Assembly: GCF_016863635.1 (NCBI RefSeq)
Contig: NZ_BOPG01000107.1
Coordinates: 1-63,860 of the forward strand
Origin: Virgisporangium aurantiacum
Lineage (GTDB): Bacteria > Actinomycetota > Actinomycetes > Mycobacteriales > Micromonosporaceae
Length of the DNA stretch: 63,860 bases
Reading direction: 5' to 3'
A program made the translations under genes and the position numbers. Positions 1-8,849 of the stretch are shown here, piece by piece. Positions within the stretch are counted from its first letter, which is position 1. Each line of letters opens with the position of its first letter. The notes under the pieces were generated by a model. It searched no databases. It saw only the letters and a program-made list of their open reading frames with translations, and was not told where the DNA came from.

Positions 1-65
1 GAGCACTCCGTCAGGGCCTGTACATCCCACGCCCGCTCGGTGCGCACCACCGCCAACAGCAGCAC
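1..65 (-). CDS. Possible 5' end of a gene cut by the window edge
   Basis: A GTG codon ending at 65 opens a frame that stays open to the window edge (about 21 codons, beginning MLLLAVVRTERAWDV). It lies just downstream of the membrane-protein gene ending at 86, so it could be the next gene of the same operon. No ribosome-binding site stands out and too little is present to assign a family. The call rests only on position and open frame. Confidence 0.3.
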   Translation of the reverse strand, partial: MLLLAVVRTERAWDVQALTEC

Positions 66-85
66 TGATCGAACCCGCGGCGGGC

Positions 86-1192
86 CTACCCGTCCTTCTC
101 GTCCCGCCAGCCGTCGGGTTCGGGATGGTAGCCGTAAGCGGCGGCCCGCACCGTTTCCTCGTCCTCCAGGCCGGAGCCGATCGCGCCACCGACGGTGGCC
201 AACGAGCTGACGAGCCAGGCGAGCATCAGGTAGTCGGTGAAGTCGACCGGCCGCTGCAGGGCTCTTTCCAGCACGGACGTGTCGATCAGCAGCGTCGCGG
301 CGAGCACCGCTCCGGCGAACAGCACCAGGTAGGACACCGCCGTGGCCAGGGTAAGGGTGAGCGTCGTACCCAGGTTGAACAGCCGGGCCAGCTCAGCCGA
401 TGTCTCCTGGTCCGGTTTCTCCCACAGGTCGTGCGCGATGATCAGCCAGGCCACCAACCCGGTCAGCGCGATCAGCATGATCACGGTGAGCCGGGGTCCG
501 TCGAGCCCCTCACTCAGCTGCCAGACACTGGAGTTGCCGAGCCCGATCGCGGCCGTGCCGAACGCACCGACCAGCAGCTTGGACAGGCCCAGCAGTGCGC
601 GCCCCGGGCGGTTGGCCCGGACCATCCCGATCAACAGCCGCCCCCGGCCGATCAGCCGCGACGCGACCCAGCGCAGTTCCCCCGCGTCACCCTCGCCGAC
701 CACTCGATGGATGGCGGCAACCCGGCTTGCCATCTCGGCCGGTGCCCGGCCGGCCGAGGCCACCCGCTCGTCGGAAGCGTCGGTGAGCAGCCGGTCCACA
801 AGATCCGGCACCGCCGCGCGGACTCCTCGTAGCTGGCGCAGCCCCAGCGCGGGCAGGGACACCACCGCGACTCGGCGCCGGGCCGAGGACTGCGCGACCA
901 GCGGCATTCGTTCGGTGTGCAGCGGCAGGTCGGTCAGGCAGATCGCAACGTCCCACCGGTCGTCGGTGCGCCGTTGGGCAAGATCGTCGAGCAGCGCCTC
1001 AACGCCGTCGCGGCGCGGTGCCACCTCACCCCAGCCTTCCCGAACGGTCCACCGCACGTCTGCGTCCACCCGCTCGGCGAGTCGACCGGCCAAGTCGGCG
1101 GCGAGCTGCGCAGCCGCCCGCGCCGGGTGATCCGGTGGTGTCGCCACCACGCCGACGACGATCTCCGGCCGGGCCCGTTCACTGTGGGACAT
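86..1192 (-). CDS. Conserved multi-pass membrane protein with a soluble N-terminal half
   Basis: This is a 368-residue protein of unknown function. The first 170 or so residues are soluble and alanine/arginine-rich, with a Rossmann-like alternation (VAICLTDLPLH, RRVAVVSLPALG). The C-terminal half has about four hydrophobic segments, near residues 200-218, 234-256, 273-302 and 320-342, followed by a short charged tail. The ATG at 1192 is preceded by a good ribosome-binding site (GAGGAG). The gene would be read toward the left window edge. I do not recognise the family beyond its resemblance to uncharacterised actinomycete membrane proteins, and no catalytic motif is evident. Confidence 0.75.
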   Translation of the reverse strand: MSHSERARPEIVVGVVATPPDHPARAAAQLAADLAGRLAERVDADVRWTVREGWGEVAPRRDGVEALLDDLAQRRTDDRWDVAICLTDLPLHTERMPLVAQSSARRRVAVVSLPALGLRQLRGVRAAVPDLVDRLLTDASDERVASAGRAPAEMASRVAAIHRVVGEGDAGELRWVASRLIGRGRLLIGMVRANRPGRALLGLSKLLVGAFGTAAIGLGNSSVWQLSEGLDGPRLTVIMLIALTGLVAWLIIAHDLWEKPDQETSAELARLFNLGTTLTLTLATAVSYLVLFAGAVLAATLLIDTSVLERALQRPVDFTDYLMLAWLVSSLATVGGAIGSGLEDEETVRAAAYGYHPEPDGWRDEKDG

Positions 1193-1646
1193 CGGAACTC
1201 CTCACCGGTAGCTCGACGCCACCCCGGAGTTGACATTCCCCGATCCGGCGCATCCACACCCTCGGTGAACCGTGGTCAGGATGGCGCCGACCCGGACGCC
1301 ATCCCCGGGGCCGTTGGGGGACGCCGGGTGGCCGAGGCGGACCAGCGGGTGCTTGGGATCAAGGTTCGGCCGCACCGCGGCAGAACGGCCGATCGGCCGT
1401 CGCCTCGAACTCCCGGCCGATCCGGCCGAGATATGCGTGCACGACGGGTGCGGCGAGCGGCCAGCCGGCCGGGTCTTCGCATGCCGCCGCCGCAGATCTC
1501 GCTGGCGTACAGGATAACTGCGACCTCGCGGCAGATGAGGCTGATCCTGCGGTGCCCGGCGATCTCGTGCCGCCACACCGCCACGTCTCTCGGACGCTGC
1601 CAGAACCGTCGATCCCCCGTCGATCACCCATCCGGATCGCGCCGGT
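1193..1646. other. Gene-free interval, possibly degenerate
   Basis: About 450 bp between the membrane-protein gene and the merR gene. Short minus-strand frames contain coding-like stretches (for example PVVHAYLGRIGREFEA), but they are broken by stops and shift frame. No start with a ribosome-binding site and no family could be recognised. It may be the remnant of a lost gene. The promoter of the 86-1192 gene must lie at its left end. Confidence 0.4.
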
Positions 1647-2009
1647 TCATACGTAATCGCACGTCGGATTCGGCTTCGACGTCGCGTCGATGATGTCGTT
1701 GAGCCTGTCCCGGGCGAGGATCAGCTCGGCGATCTGGGCGTTGATCCGGTCCCGCTCCACCAGCAACCGTTCCCGCGATTCCGGCGTACTCACCTTGGCG
1801 TCGACGCACGGCAGGAGCTCCGCGATCGTCTTGCTGGACAGTCCCGCGCCGTACAGCTGCTGAATCAGCCGCACGCGGTTGACCGCCGTGTCGGCATAAA
1901 GCCGCTGCCCGCTTCCACTACGCGCCGAGGCCAGCAACCCCTGCTCCTCGTAGTACCGCAGCGCCCGCACGCTCACGCGCGTCCTACTCGCCAGGTCCCC
2001 GATCCGCAC
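1647..2009 (-). CDS. MerR family transcriptional regulator
   Basis: This 120-residue regulator has the classic MerR N-terminal winged HTH: MRIGDLASRTRVSVRALRYY, followed by EEQGLL and a Q-R-Y wing. A coiled-coil dimerisation helix fills residues 75-115. There is no large effector domain, so it belongs to the short MerR class often found beside oxidoreductases. A single Cys near the C-terminus (NPTCDYV) and one at about residue 88 (LPCVDA) might sense a ligand, but no CxC metal motif is present. It is divergent from the SDR gene. The shared 58-bp intergenic space contains a MerR-type promoter, so it probably controls the SDR and possibly itself. Confidence 0.88.
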   Translation of the reverse strand: MRIGDLASRTRVSVRALRYYEEQGLLASARSGSGQRLYADTAVNRVRLIQQLYGAGLSSKTIAELLPCVDAKVSTPESRERLLVERDRINAQIAELILARDRLNDIIDATSKPNPTCDYV

Positions 2010-2029
2010 AGTGACCCACCTCGCAAAAC

Positions 2030-2060
2030 TTGCCTCTGACGTCAGCGTGAGGTCTTAGCG
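2030..2060 (+). promoter_or_regulatory. MerR-type promoter with 19-bp spacer
   Basis: TTGCCT (2030-2035) and TTAGCG (2055-2060) are separated by 19 bp, the over-long spacer typical of MerR-activated promoters. The spacer holds CCTC/GAGG arms (2033-2036 and 2049-2052) and a perfect CTGACGTCAG palindrome (2036-2045). The expected start site falls at or next to the SDR ATG at 2068, so the transcript would be leaderless. The MerR link is inferred from position and geometry. Confidence 0.65.
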
Positions 2061-2067
2061 TAGCGGC

Positions 2068-2778
2068 ATGCAGATCAACGGCACAAAAGCCCTCGTGACC
2101 GGCGCCAACCGCGGCCTCGGCAAGGCCTTCGCCGAGGCCCTCCTCGCCCGCGGCGCCACCACCGTCTATGCCACCGCCCGCCGCCCCGACCGCATCAACA
2201 TCCCTGGCGTCGTCCCCCTCCAACTGGACATCACCGAGCCCGCGTCCATCGACGCCGCGGCAGCCGAGGTCGGCGATCTCGACATCCTCATCAACAACGC
2301 CGGCATCTCCACGAACGCTCCGTTGCTCGGCCCCTCCACGGAAAACGTCCGCCGCGAGTTCGACACCAACTTCTGGGGCACCCTCAACGTCACCCGCGCC
2401 TTCGCCTCCAGACTCGCCGGCGGCGCCATCCTCAACGTCATCTCGGCGTTGAGCTGGTACACCTTCGCCCCCGCCAGCAACGGCTACGCCGCCTCCAAAG
2501 CCGCGGAATGGTCTCTCACCAACGGCATCAGACTCGAGTTGGCCGACCAGAAAACCCAGGTCACCGCCCTGGCGCTGGCGATAGCCGACACCGACATGAT
2601 GGCCGCCTACGACATCCCCAAACTCCCACCCCACGAGGTGGTCGCCACGGCCCTGGACGGCTTGGAAGCGGGCAAACTCGAAGTGATCGCCGACACCCCG
2701 ACCGCCAATGTCAAGGCCTCACTCTCGCGCGACCCCGCCTTCTTCTACGCCGACATCCCCACCGCCCTATTCGGCTGA
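2068..2778 (+). CDS. Short-chain dehydrogenase/reductase (SDR)
   Basis: This 236-residue classical SDR is a soluble NAD(P)H-dependent oxidoreductase of unknown substrate. Seen directly are the cofactor motif TGANRGLG near residue 13, the structural INNAG motif near residue 77, and a Y-A-A-S-K catalytic pair near residues 143-147 with an upstream Ser in VISALSW. The arginine after the glycine motif (ATARRPD) suggests NADPH preference. The length is normal for the family. The ATG at 2068 has no ribosome-binding site and sits where the MerR-type promoter should start transcription, so leaderless translation is likely. It is divergent from merR, which suggests inducer-dependent expression. Confidence 0.9.
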   Translation: MQINGTKALVTGANRGLGKAFAEALLARGATTVYATARRPDRINIPGVVPLQLDITEPASIDAAAAEVGDLDILINNAGISTNAPLLGPSTENVRREFDTNFWGTLNVTRAFASRLAGGAILNVISALSWYTFAPASNGYAASKAAEWSLTNGIRLELADQKTQVTALALAIADTDMMAAYDIPKLPPHEVVATALDGLEAGKLEVIADTPTANVKASLSRDPAFFYADIPTALFG

Positions 2779-2881
2779 GCACGTCCTTCTGTGAACCGCT
2801 GATTCGCCTCCCCGCGGCCCGTCCGGCAAACACGCCAGCTCACCAGCGGCCATGAGCACGCGTTGCGAGACGTCGATTTGG

Positions 2882-3772
2882 TTATGGGACGAGGAGCCAC
2901 CGACCGCGTTGGCCGCCGCCTGCGACCGTGGCGTAGGCCTCCGCTGCCGCGGTGAGTGGGACCGTGCCGGCGATGCGGAGCTGGAACAGTCCGTCGGCGG
3001 CCAGTCGCAGCAGCTCGCCCAGCGCGGCACCGTCGGGCCGGGTGACCACTGACTTGATCTGAACACCCCTTACGCCTTCGACCGCCTGTCCGGGGTAGCC
3101 GACGTACACGCCGTTGTCGCGCACCGCCCGGACCGCGTTGCCCAGCAGCGCGGCGGCGTCGAGCACGACGTCGTATGTCGGCCCCGGGAGCTCGTGGACC
3201 AGCCGCTCGGCGCCGGCGTTGCGGACGAAGTCCGCGTCAGTGGCCCGGGCGAGGCCGGTGACCCGCCAGCCCGCCGAGGCCGCCAGAGCGACGGCATATC
3301 CGCCCACGGCACCGGCCGCGCCGGTAACCAGCAGGCTCCGACCCGCTGGTGGGCCGATGAGGTCGAGGCCCTGGCGCGCCGCGAGTGCGTTCAGCGGTAT
3401 CGATGCTGCTGCAAGCGGATCGAGACCAGCAGGTATACGAGCCACATCGGCGGACGCGACGACGATGCTGTCCGCGTGCGCCCGGCTCGGGGCGGTGGGA
3501 TCGCGATCAAGAGCGGCGACCCGGTCGCCGACGGCGAAGCCATCGACCTGGGGGCCGGCTTCGACGACCGTCCCGGTGAGGTCCGAGCCCAAGCCGGTGC
3601 CGCCGCTCAGGCCGAACACGGCCCGGCCTCGCTCGGTCGCCAGAAACACGTCGATCGGGTTGACGGCCGCTGCGCTGATCCGGATCCGCAGGTCCGCAGG
3701 GCCGACCGGTGCGGCTTCGACGTCGGCGAGCACCGGCGTATCGGTGCCGGCACTGGTGACAAGTGCACGCAT
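2882..3772 (-). CDS. NADP-dependent quinone oxidoreductase-like protein (MDR family)
   Basis: This is a 296-residue medium-chain dehydrogenase/reductase of the zinc-independent quinone-oxidoreductase type. The N-terminal GroES-like domain (AAAVNPIDVFLATERG, then SDLTGTVVEAG and VGDRVAAL) is followed by a Rossmann domain with the nucleotide loop LLVTGAAGAVGGYAV near residue 145. Structural-zinc cysteines are absent, as expected for this subgroup. I chose the ATG at 3772 because AGGAGG lies six bases upstream; an in-frame start further up would lack this site. The gene is divergent from an HxlR regulator, a common arrangement in which HxlR represses the oxidoreductase in response to electrophiles or oxidants. 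Confidence 0.88.
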   Translation of the reverse strand: MRALVTSAGTDTPVLADVEAAPVGPADLRIRISAAAVNPIDVFLATERGRAVFGLSGGTGLGSDLTGTVVEAGPQVDGFAVGDRVAALDRDPTAPSRAHADSIVVASADVARIPAGLDPLAAASIPLNALAARQGLDLIGPPAGRSLLVTGAAGAVGGYAVALAASAGWRVTGLARATDADFVRNAGAERLVHELPGPTYDVVLDAAALLGNAVRAVRDNGVYVGYPGQAVEGVRGVQIKSVVTRPDGAALGELLRLAADGLFQLRIAGTVPLTAAAEAYATVAGGGQRGRWLLVP

Positions 3773-3810
3773 TGGACTCCTCCTGGATCTGTGTTGCCAC
3801 ACCACTTTCG

Positions 3811-3840
3811 GTGACCTACATTCCGTTGGGAAGTAGGCAC
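3811..3840. promoter_or_regulatory. Inverted repeat, probable HxlR operator
   Basis: The sequence reads GTG-a-CCTAC-a-TTCC-gttg-GGAA-GTAGG-CAC, a nearly perfect inverted repeat centred at about 3826. It lies in the 100-bp space between the divergent oxidoreductase (start 3772) and HxlR (start 3873) genes, about 50 bp from each start. Its size and position fit an HxlR/YodB-type operator controlling both genes. Binding by the neighbouring HxlR is inference. Confidence 0.7.
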
Positions 3841-3872
3841 TTCAGAGTGGGGTGCGCACCCGGAGGTATGTC

Positions 3873-4409
3873 GTGACGGCATCTGCCCAGCAGTCAACGC
3901 CGCATTTCAACGCCTTCGCAGCGAGCTGTCCCAGCAGGCGTCTGCTCGATACGATCGGCGACAAGTGGGTGAGCCTTCTGATCGTCGCGCTCGGTCTACG
4001 CGGTCCGCTGCGCTACTCCCAACTGACCTCCCAGATCGAAGGGGTCAGCCAGAAGATGCTCACCCAGTCGCTGCGCCGCATGGAGCGCGACGGCCTGGTG
4101 ACCCGCACATTGACGCCGTCGATGCCCGTGCGGGTCGACTACGAACTGACCTTGCTCGGCCAATCGCTGCTCGCCGTGATGAATCAACTCAAGGAGTGGG
4201 CCGAGCTGCACATGTCACAGGTGGACGCGGCCCGGGCAGCATACGACCGGACCACCCGCGGACTCGAACCCCCTCTCCCTAGCCGCAGGCCCACAGCGAC
4301 GGCAACGGGAGCCGACACACGCATCTCGGCCAGACGTGCTCACCGCAGCAGATCCCTGTGGTGGTCTACCGGCTACCACGGACGAGTGAGCGCGGTGGGA
4401 CTGGCGTGA
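3873..4409 (+). CDS. HxlR family transcriptional regulator with an atypical C-terminal tail
   Basis: This 178-residue protein's first 120 residues are a standard HxlR winged helix: CPSRRLLDTIGDKWVSLLI, RYSQLTSQIEGVSQKMLTQ, LRRMERDGLVTR and the DYELT wing. HxlR proteins normally end near the motif seen here as ARAAYDRT. The remaining 50 or so residues are basic, Ser/Thr/Pro-rich and unlike the family, which suggests read-through into foreign DNA after loss of the original stop. I place the start at the GTG at 3873, six bases after GGAGG, instead of the further-upstream in-frame codon. A conserved Cys (AASCPSRR) matches the redox-sensing Cys of this family. Confidence 0.85.
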   Translation: MTASAQQSTPHFNAFAASCPSRRLLDTIGDKWVSLLIVALGLRGPLRYSQLTSQIEGVSQKMLTQSLRRMERDGLVTRTLTPSMPVRVDYELTLLGQSLLAVMNQLKEWAELHMSQVDAARAAYDRTTRGLEPPLPSRRPTATATGADTRISARRAHRSRSLWWSTGYHGRVSAVGLA

Positions 4410-4410
4410 T

Positions 4411-4680
4411 GTGCTCGGCGGCGGGGGCCGCGCCAACCGCGGGGACGCGATCGAGGAACCCGACCGGCGGCTGCAGGCACGGCCCGACGAGCTGATGCTG
4501 TGGGACTGGGACACCACCTGGGTCCAGCTCGACAACCCGGCCGACCCGACCGCGAGCGGCGGAACGATCCACCTCGGCGTCGCCTGGTACGACCGGGAGT
4601 TCTACGACGACCGGGCCGGCGCCTGGTTCGGCGCCCTGCACCAGCGCAACCAAAAGCAGATCGGAGTGCCGCGTCTGTCG
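4411..4680 (+). pseudogene. Coding-like gene fragment of unknown family
   Basis: A roughly 90-codon stretch has strong codon bias and a protein-like sequence rich in aromatic and acidic residues (DELMLWDWDTTWVQLDNP, LGVAWYDREFYDD). It then runs into a GGGCGGGGGGG tract, after which the frame loses coding character. I cannot assign a family. It appears to be a fragment joined here by rearrangement, since it abuts both the odd tail of the HxlR gene and a frameshifted gene on the other strand. Confidence 0.35.
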
Positions 4681-4698
4681 GGGCGGGGGGGTCGCCGG

Positions 4699-5014
4699 TC
4701 ACGACGCGCTGCGGGACGCCGGTTCCCGCGCGGCGCGGACCGCCTCGCTCACCTGTGGGACATCCACGGCAACAGCATCGACGGCAACGGCACGGCCGGC
4801 GGCCACCCGCCGACCGGTCACGGCGGCGACGAGCGCGGCGAGGACCAGGAATGCGCCGGCGCCGGCGAACGCGGCAGCCGGGGGCGGCGTCGACCGCGAC
4901 CGGAAGGATCAGCATCCCCACCATCCCGGCCGACCGGATGACGGTCTGGTCCACCGTGAGCTGCCGCAGCCGCTCCGCCGGCGGGAGCTCGGCCAGCCGG
5001 GTTCGCAGCGTCAC
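4699..5014 (-). pseudogene. Small membrane protein gene with a single-base frameshift
   Basis: Starting at the GTG at 5014, about 45 codons read VTLRTRLAELPPAERLRQLT followed by a hydrophobic helix (SAGMVGMLILPVAV). At a run of five C in GACGCCGCCCCCGG the frame must shift by one base. The second frame then encodes another hydrophobic helix (AFLVLAALVAAVTGRR) and a tail ending in SRSAS at the stop at 4699. The total of 316 bases is one more than 105 codons. Either a real frameshift mutation or a sequencing error in the homopolymer would explain it. The restored product, about 104 residues with two membrane segments, is of unknown function. Confidence 0.45.
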
Positions 5015-5168
5015 TGATTGCGGACTTGGAAGCGGAAGTAGTGCACCCGCGGAGCGGAAGGGGGAAGGAACCAGGAAGCGGAAGCAAGACGCAGGCAGGC
5101 GCTCGATGAAGGAGATGGGCCCACACGGCCCTGGATCTCCGTCCGGAGCTACTCCTCGATCCGCAGCT

Positions 5169-5705
5169 TCACCATTGGGAGTTCTGTGGTGGTGCACGAT
5201 TGGTGGGGGGAGTCCAGGCAAAGGCGCGTCTCCTTCGCCGCCATAGGCGAAGCAGTGCCACGGTCGAGCCGGTTCCCAGCGACACTCCGGCGGTGCCGCC
5301 CACCAGGAGCAGAATGGCGATGGGCATGTTCTGGGTGCCGAGGGGTCCATCCACCCGGGCAGCGATGATGGGTTCAGACGGATGCTGCCTCGAGTAGACC
5401 ACCGGCAGGCGCGAGCCGACATCCGGCCGCCGGTCCCAGACGACGACGGCGGCGCGGATCACGTCGCCGTCGGGGCCGGGGTACTCGACAAGCACAGGGA
5501 CCCGCTTATTGCTCTTGACGCCCGGGTCGACGAACACGACGGTCGCCGACACACGGACTCCGTTCGATCCTCCGTAGCTGTTGTAGGTGCGGACCTCATC
5601 GGTGGTCGCCAGCACCCCGAGGAATAGGAACACGGGCCCGAGAACGGTGCCCAGGAACGCCAGCCAGCCGTAGAACCCCTCATTCTCCTCGATGTCGCGG
5701 AACAT
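5169..5705 (-). CDS. DUF3592-type membrane protein
   Basis: This 178-residue protein has an N-terminal transmembrane helix (residues 12-33, LAFLGTVLGPVFLFLGVLAT), a central beta-rich extracytoplasmic domain and a second helix near 125-150, ending in a poly-Arg stop-transfer stretch. The central region VSATVVFVDPG, VLVEYPGPDGDVI and VGSRLPVVYSRQHPSE matches the DUF3592 pattern. The function of that family is unknown. I chose the ATG at 5705, preceded by a GGGGGA ribosome-binding site; a TTG five codons upstream is the alternative. Confidence 0.75.
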   Translation of the reverse strand: MFRDIEENEGFYGWLAFLGTVLGPVFLFLGVLATTDEVRTYNSYGGSNGVRVSATVVFVDPGVKSNKRVPVLVEYPGPDGDVIRAAVVVWDRRPDVGSRLPVVYSRQHPSEPIIAARVDGPLGTQNMPIAILLLVGGTAGVSLGTGSTVALLRLWRRRRRAFAWTPPTNRAPPQNSQW

Positions 5706-5844
5706 GCTTTCCCCCAGCAACCGCTCAAGCCGGCCCCACCATCACCGCAACGATAGTCCGATACGCCCTTGCAAAGACCTTTCAGATGACAGCGGTCATT
5801 TGCCCGGCGCATCCGTTTCTAGGCCGCGTGGGCCATGGTGCGAG

Positions 5845-8745
5845 TCACAGAAGCCCTTGGTCGCCGACGTAGGCGATGGCTTCGCTGCGGGTGCTGACGC
5901 CCAGCTTGGTGAAGACACGGGACACATGAACCGAAACGGTGCCGGGTGAGATGAACAGCTCGGCGGCGATCTGGCGGTTGGATCTTCCGCGGGCGAGGAC
6001 TCGCAACACGTCCAGTTCCCGGTTGGTCAGTCCGGCGGGGTTGGCGGGCGGGGTCACCGGTTCAAGCCTCGCCCGCTGGCTCAGCGCCGAAATCTGTCCC
6101 AGGAGGGCGGCGGAGCGCAGACCGGTCGCCAGGTCGTGGGCCTCCCGCAGGCGGCTCTGTGCCCCGGCCCGGTTGCTGTTGGCCAGCGCCACCTCTGCCG
6201 AGCGGATCAGGCAGCGGGTGAGCTCGGGAACGTGTCGCAGATCGCGCCAGGCGGCAGTGGCCCGATCCCAGTCGGCCAGCCGTCCGGGCCGCAGTTCGGC
6301 GTCGAGGGCGAGCCGGTACGCCCCGAGCAACGGTGTGGTGACGCGGCTGTTGGCGACGAGGTCTGCCAGGTCGGCCCGTGCCGCCGCGACCCGGGCGGCG
6401 ACAGCCTGGTTCCGGGGCGCCGCACCCAGCCGCGCCCGCAGCACCCGCGCGACGGCCAGCAGGGCTCTCAACTCGGGCTCGCCGTGGCCCAGCTGATCCC
6501 GTGTGTGCTTGAGGAACCGGTCGACGGGCTCGTCGGCCTCCTCGGGCCGGCACCGGACGATCGCCAGGTCGCACTGCAATTCGACGGCAACCCAGAACAG
6601 GTAGTTGCGCATTGTTGCCGGTGCGTCGTGCAGCCTGGCGAAGCCGGTCATCAGTTGCCCCGCGAGGTCGATGTCGCCGCGGCCGAGATGGATGTAAGCG
6701 AGCATCCCCCGCAGCACCATGGCACCCAGCGCCTCAGGATCGTCGGAGAGTGCGCGTTCGGCCGATTGCAGGGCCTCGTCCCAGCGGCCCAGAGCGAGCA
6801 ATGCGCCGGCCAGGTTGACGGTGAGCATCGGGCCCGCCCGTCGGTACAGGCCCACCGATTCGGCCATCCGGAGGGCGTCTTTCGCGGCGACGATCACCTC
6901 TTCGAACCGGCCACCCAGTAAAAGCGCATAGGCTTTCCACTGCATGCTGCCGACGAGCGTCGCAGAGTCACCGACAGCGGACGCGATCCGCTGTGCCTCG
7001 GCCAGACGGGCCACCGCGGCGTCGGTGGCTCCGGCGCCTCCCTCGGCCACGCCCAGGACGGCCAGGGCACGGCAGCGCAGGCCCTCGTCATCGAGCGCCT
7101 CGGCGACGCGTAGGGCTCGCGTCGCGTGTTCGGTGGCAGCGGCGAACCGCGAACGCACCTCGTCGTCCATGGCCAGCTCCGTGTAGACCAGGCCCAGCGG
7201 GTACGACGGCTCGTCCGGACGCAGCAGACCGAGAGCCCGTTCCAGGTCATCGCGGCCGCTGAGATCGAGCCGGTTCTTGAACCTGGCACGTTCGGCGAGG
7301 AGTCGCGCTACGCCGATCGGGTCATGGCCGGCATCCAACAGCGCCAACGCGTTCGTGCAGTGCCGCAGGCCCCGCTCAGCCGCTCCAGCCGGCCCGGCCA
7401 CTGTGGCCGCGCGCCGCAGCAGCGCCAACCGTCCGCCAGCGTCATCAGGATGCGTCAAGTCGAGCGCGCGTTCCAGGAACCTCAATTCTTCTTCGTGCGC
7501 CAACCTGCTGTGGGCCTTGTCGGCCGCGATCAGCGCCGCGGAGAAGGCCCGGTCGGGCTGACCGGCCAGGTGCCAGTGCTCGGCGAGCTCGGTCGCGGGG
7601 TGGCCCTGGGTGGCCAACCCGGGTTGCTCGGCGAGGACGGCCGCCGCCTTCGCGTGCAGCCGACGACGCCGGCCGGGCAGAAGGTTCCGGTAGACCGCTT
7701 CGCGGATCATTTCGTGGCGGTACCGGTATCCGCTCTCCGTCGCCACCAGTTGTTCCCGCTCGACCAGCTCCTGCAGCGCCCCGTCGAGCTCTTCGTCTGC
7801 CAGCTCGGCGAGTAGGGCAAGTAGCTCGTGCCTGATCGCCCCACTCGCGACCGACGCGACCGCCAGGACGTGTTGCGCGGGCTTGGGCAGCCGGGCCACA
7901 CGCTCCAACAGCAGTGCCCGCAACGGGTAGCCGGTGTCGCCGCCGTGGCCGCCGGTCTTGGTGGACTCCGCGGCGGCCAGTGCCTCGACGAACAACGGGT
8001 TACCGCCCGAGCGGCGGTGCGTGGCGGTCGCTCTCGCCGGGTCGTAGCGTCCGTCGATCGCGGTCAGTTGCTCGCCGACCTGTGCCACGCTCAACGGTTC
8101 GAGCGGCAGCGCCGTCACCTCGGGCAGACGACTCAGCTCGGACGCCAGCTGACGAACCGGATGTCCGGGTCCCAGTTCGCCGGTACGGATCGTGCCGATG
8201 AGCAACACCCGGAGGTGGTCCAGGTTCCGGGCGAGATACGCGAACAGCTCGCAGCTGGCCGGGTCGGCCCAGTGAAGATCCTCGACCACGAGGAGCAGGG
8301 GCCGTACCCACGACACTTTCTCGATCAGCGCCAACAGCTCACGCAGCAGGCGGAACCGGCCGGTGCCCACCGGTCCCGGCGCCGGGTGATCGCCGGGTAG
8401 CAGGCTGCGCAGGACTGAACCAGGTCCGATGACGGGCGAATCAGCCCAGCCCACCAGTCGCCTGACGACCTGAAGAAACGGTGTATAGGCGAACTGTTGG
8501 GCGCCCAGCTCCAAGCACCCACCCGTGACGGTCGACCACTGCGGGCCCAGGCTCGCCGCGAACTCGGACACCAGCCGCGACTTGCCGATTCCCGCTTCAC
8601 CGGACACCAGCACGGTCGTGGGCCGACCGTCGAGCACGCCTTGCCCGGCCGAGCCCAGCGCCGCCAGCTCCGCACCACGGCCGACGAGCAGCGGGCTGAT
8701 CCCACGGACGACCCGGCCGGGCGCCGGCTCGACGTCACCGGACAT
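5845..8745 (-). CDS. LuxR family regulator with AAA ATPase domain (LAL type)
   Basis: This 966-residue signal-transduction ATPase has Walker A (SGEAGIGKSRL, about residue 48) and Walker B (LLLVVEDLHWADP, about 155), a long alpha-helical TPR-like middle, and a C-terminal LuxR HTH (LTNRELDVLRVLARGRSNRQ, then IAAELFISPGTVSVHVSRVF). LAL regulators respond to small molecules or partner proteins and activate target promoters. An upstream in-frame extension would run deep into the divergent epoxide hydrolase and lacks coding character, so I place the start at the ATG at 8745. It is divergent from the epoxide hydrolase gene with a 104-bp gap, which makes that gene a plausible target. Confidence 0.9.
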   Translation of the reverse strand: MSGDVEPAPGRVVRGISPLLVGRGAELAALGSAGQGVLDGRPTTVLVSGEAGIGKSRLVSEFAASLGPQWSTVTGGCLELGAQQFAYTPFLQVVRRLVGWADSPVIGPGSVLRSLLPGDHPAPGPVGTGRFRLLRELLALIEKVSWVRPLLLVVEDLHWADPASCELFAYLARNLDHLRVLLIGTIRTGELGPGHPVRQLASELSRLPEVTALPLEPLSVAQVGEQLTAIDGRYDPARATATHRRSGGNPLFVEALAAAESTKTGGHGGDTGYPLRALLLERVARLPKPAQHVLAVASVASGAIRHELLALLAELADEELDGALQELVEREQLVATESGYRYRHEMIREAVYRNLLPGRRRRLHAKAAAVLAEQPGLATQGHPATELAEHWHLAGQPDRAFSAALIAADKAHSRLAHEEELRFLERALDLTHPDDAGGRLALLRRAATVAGPAGAAERGLRHCTNALALLDAGHDPIGVARLLAERARFKNRLDLSGRDDLERALGLLRPDEPSYPLGLVYTELAMDDEVRSRFAAATEHATRALRVAEALDDEGLRCRALAVLGVAEGGAGATDAAVARLAEAQRIASAVGDSATLVGSMQWKAYALLLGGRFEEVIVAAKDALRMAESVGLYRRAGPMLTVNLAGALLALGRWDEALQSAERALSDDPEALGAMVLRGMLAYIHLGRGDIDLAGQLMTGFARLHDAPATMRNYLFWVAVELQCDLAIVRCRPEEADEPVDRFLKHTRDQLGHGEPELRALLAVARVLRARLGAAPRNQAVAARVAAARADLADLVANSRVTTPLLGAYRLALDAELRPGRLADWDRATAAWRDLRHVPELTRCLIRSAEVALANSNRAGAQSRLREAHDLATGLRSAALLGQISALSQRARLEPVTPPANPAGLTNRELDVLRVLARGRSNRQIAAELFISPGTVSVHVSRVFTKLGVSTRSEAIAYVGDQGLL

Positions 8746-8849
8746 GGAAATACCACAATCGGCAGATCCACCGGACTGGTCCCTCGGCCACGCTGTGATC
8801 TTAGCCCGGCCCAGCTGAGCTGCGGTTTTCCTACAGTGGAGGTCCACAG

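Noticed and set aside
4245..4345. tRNA gene on the minus strand suggested by a T-arm-like GGTTCGAGTCC
   Set aside because: No acceptor stem, anticodon arm or matching T stem can be folded. At most it is a short att-like remnant.
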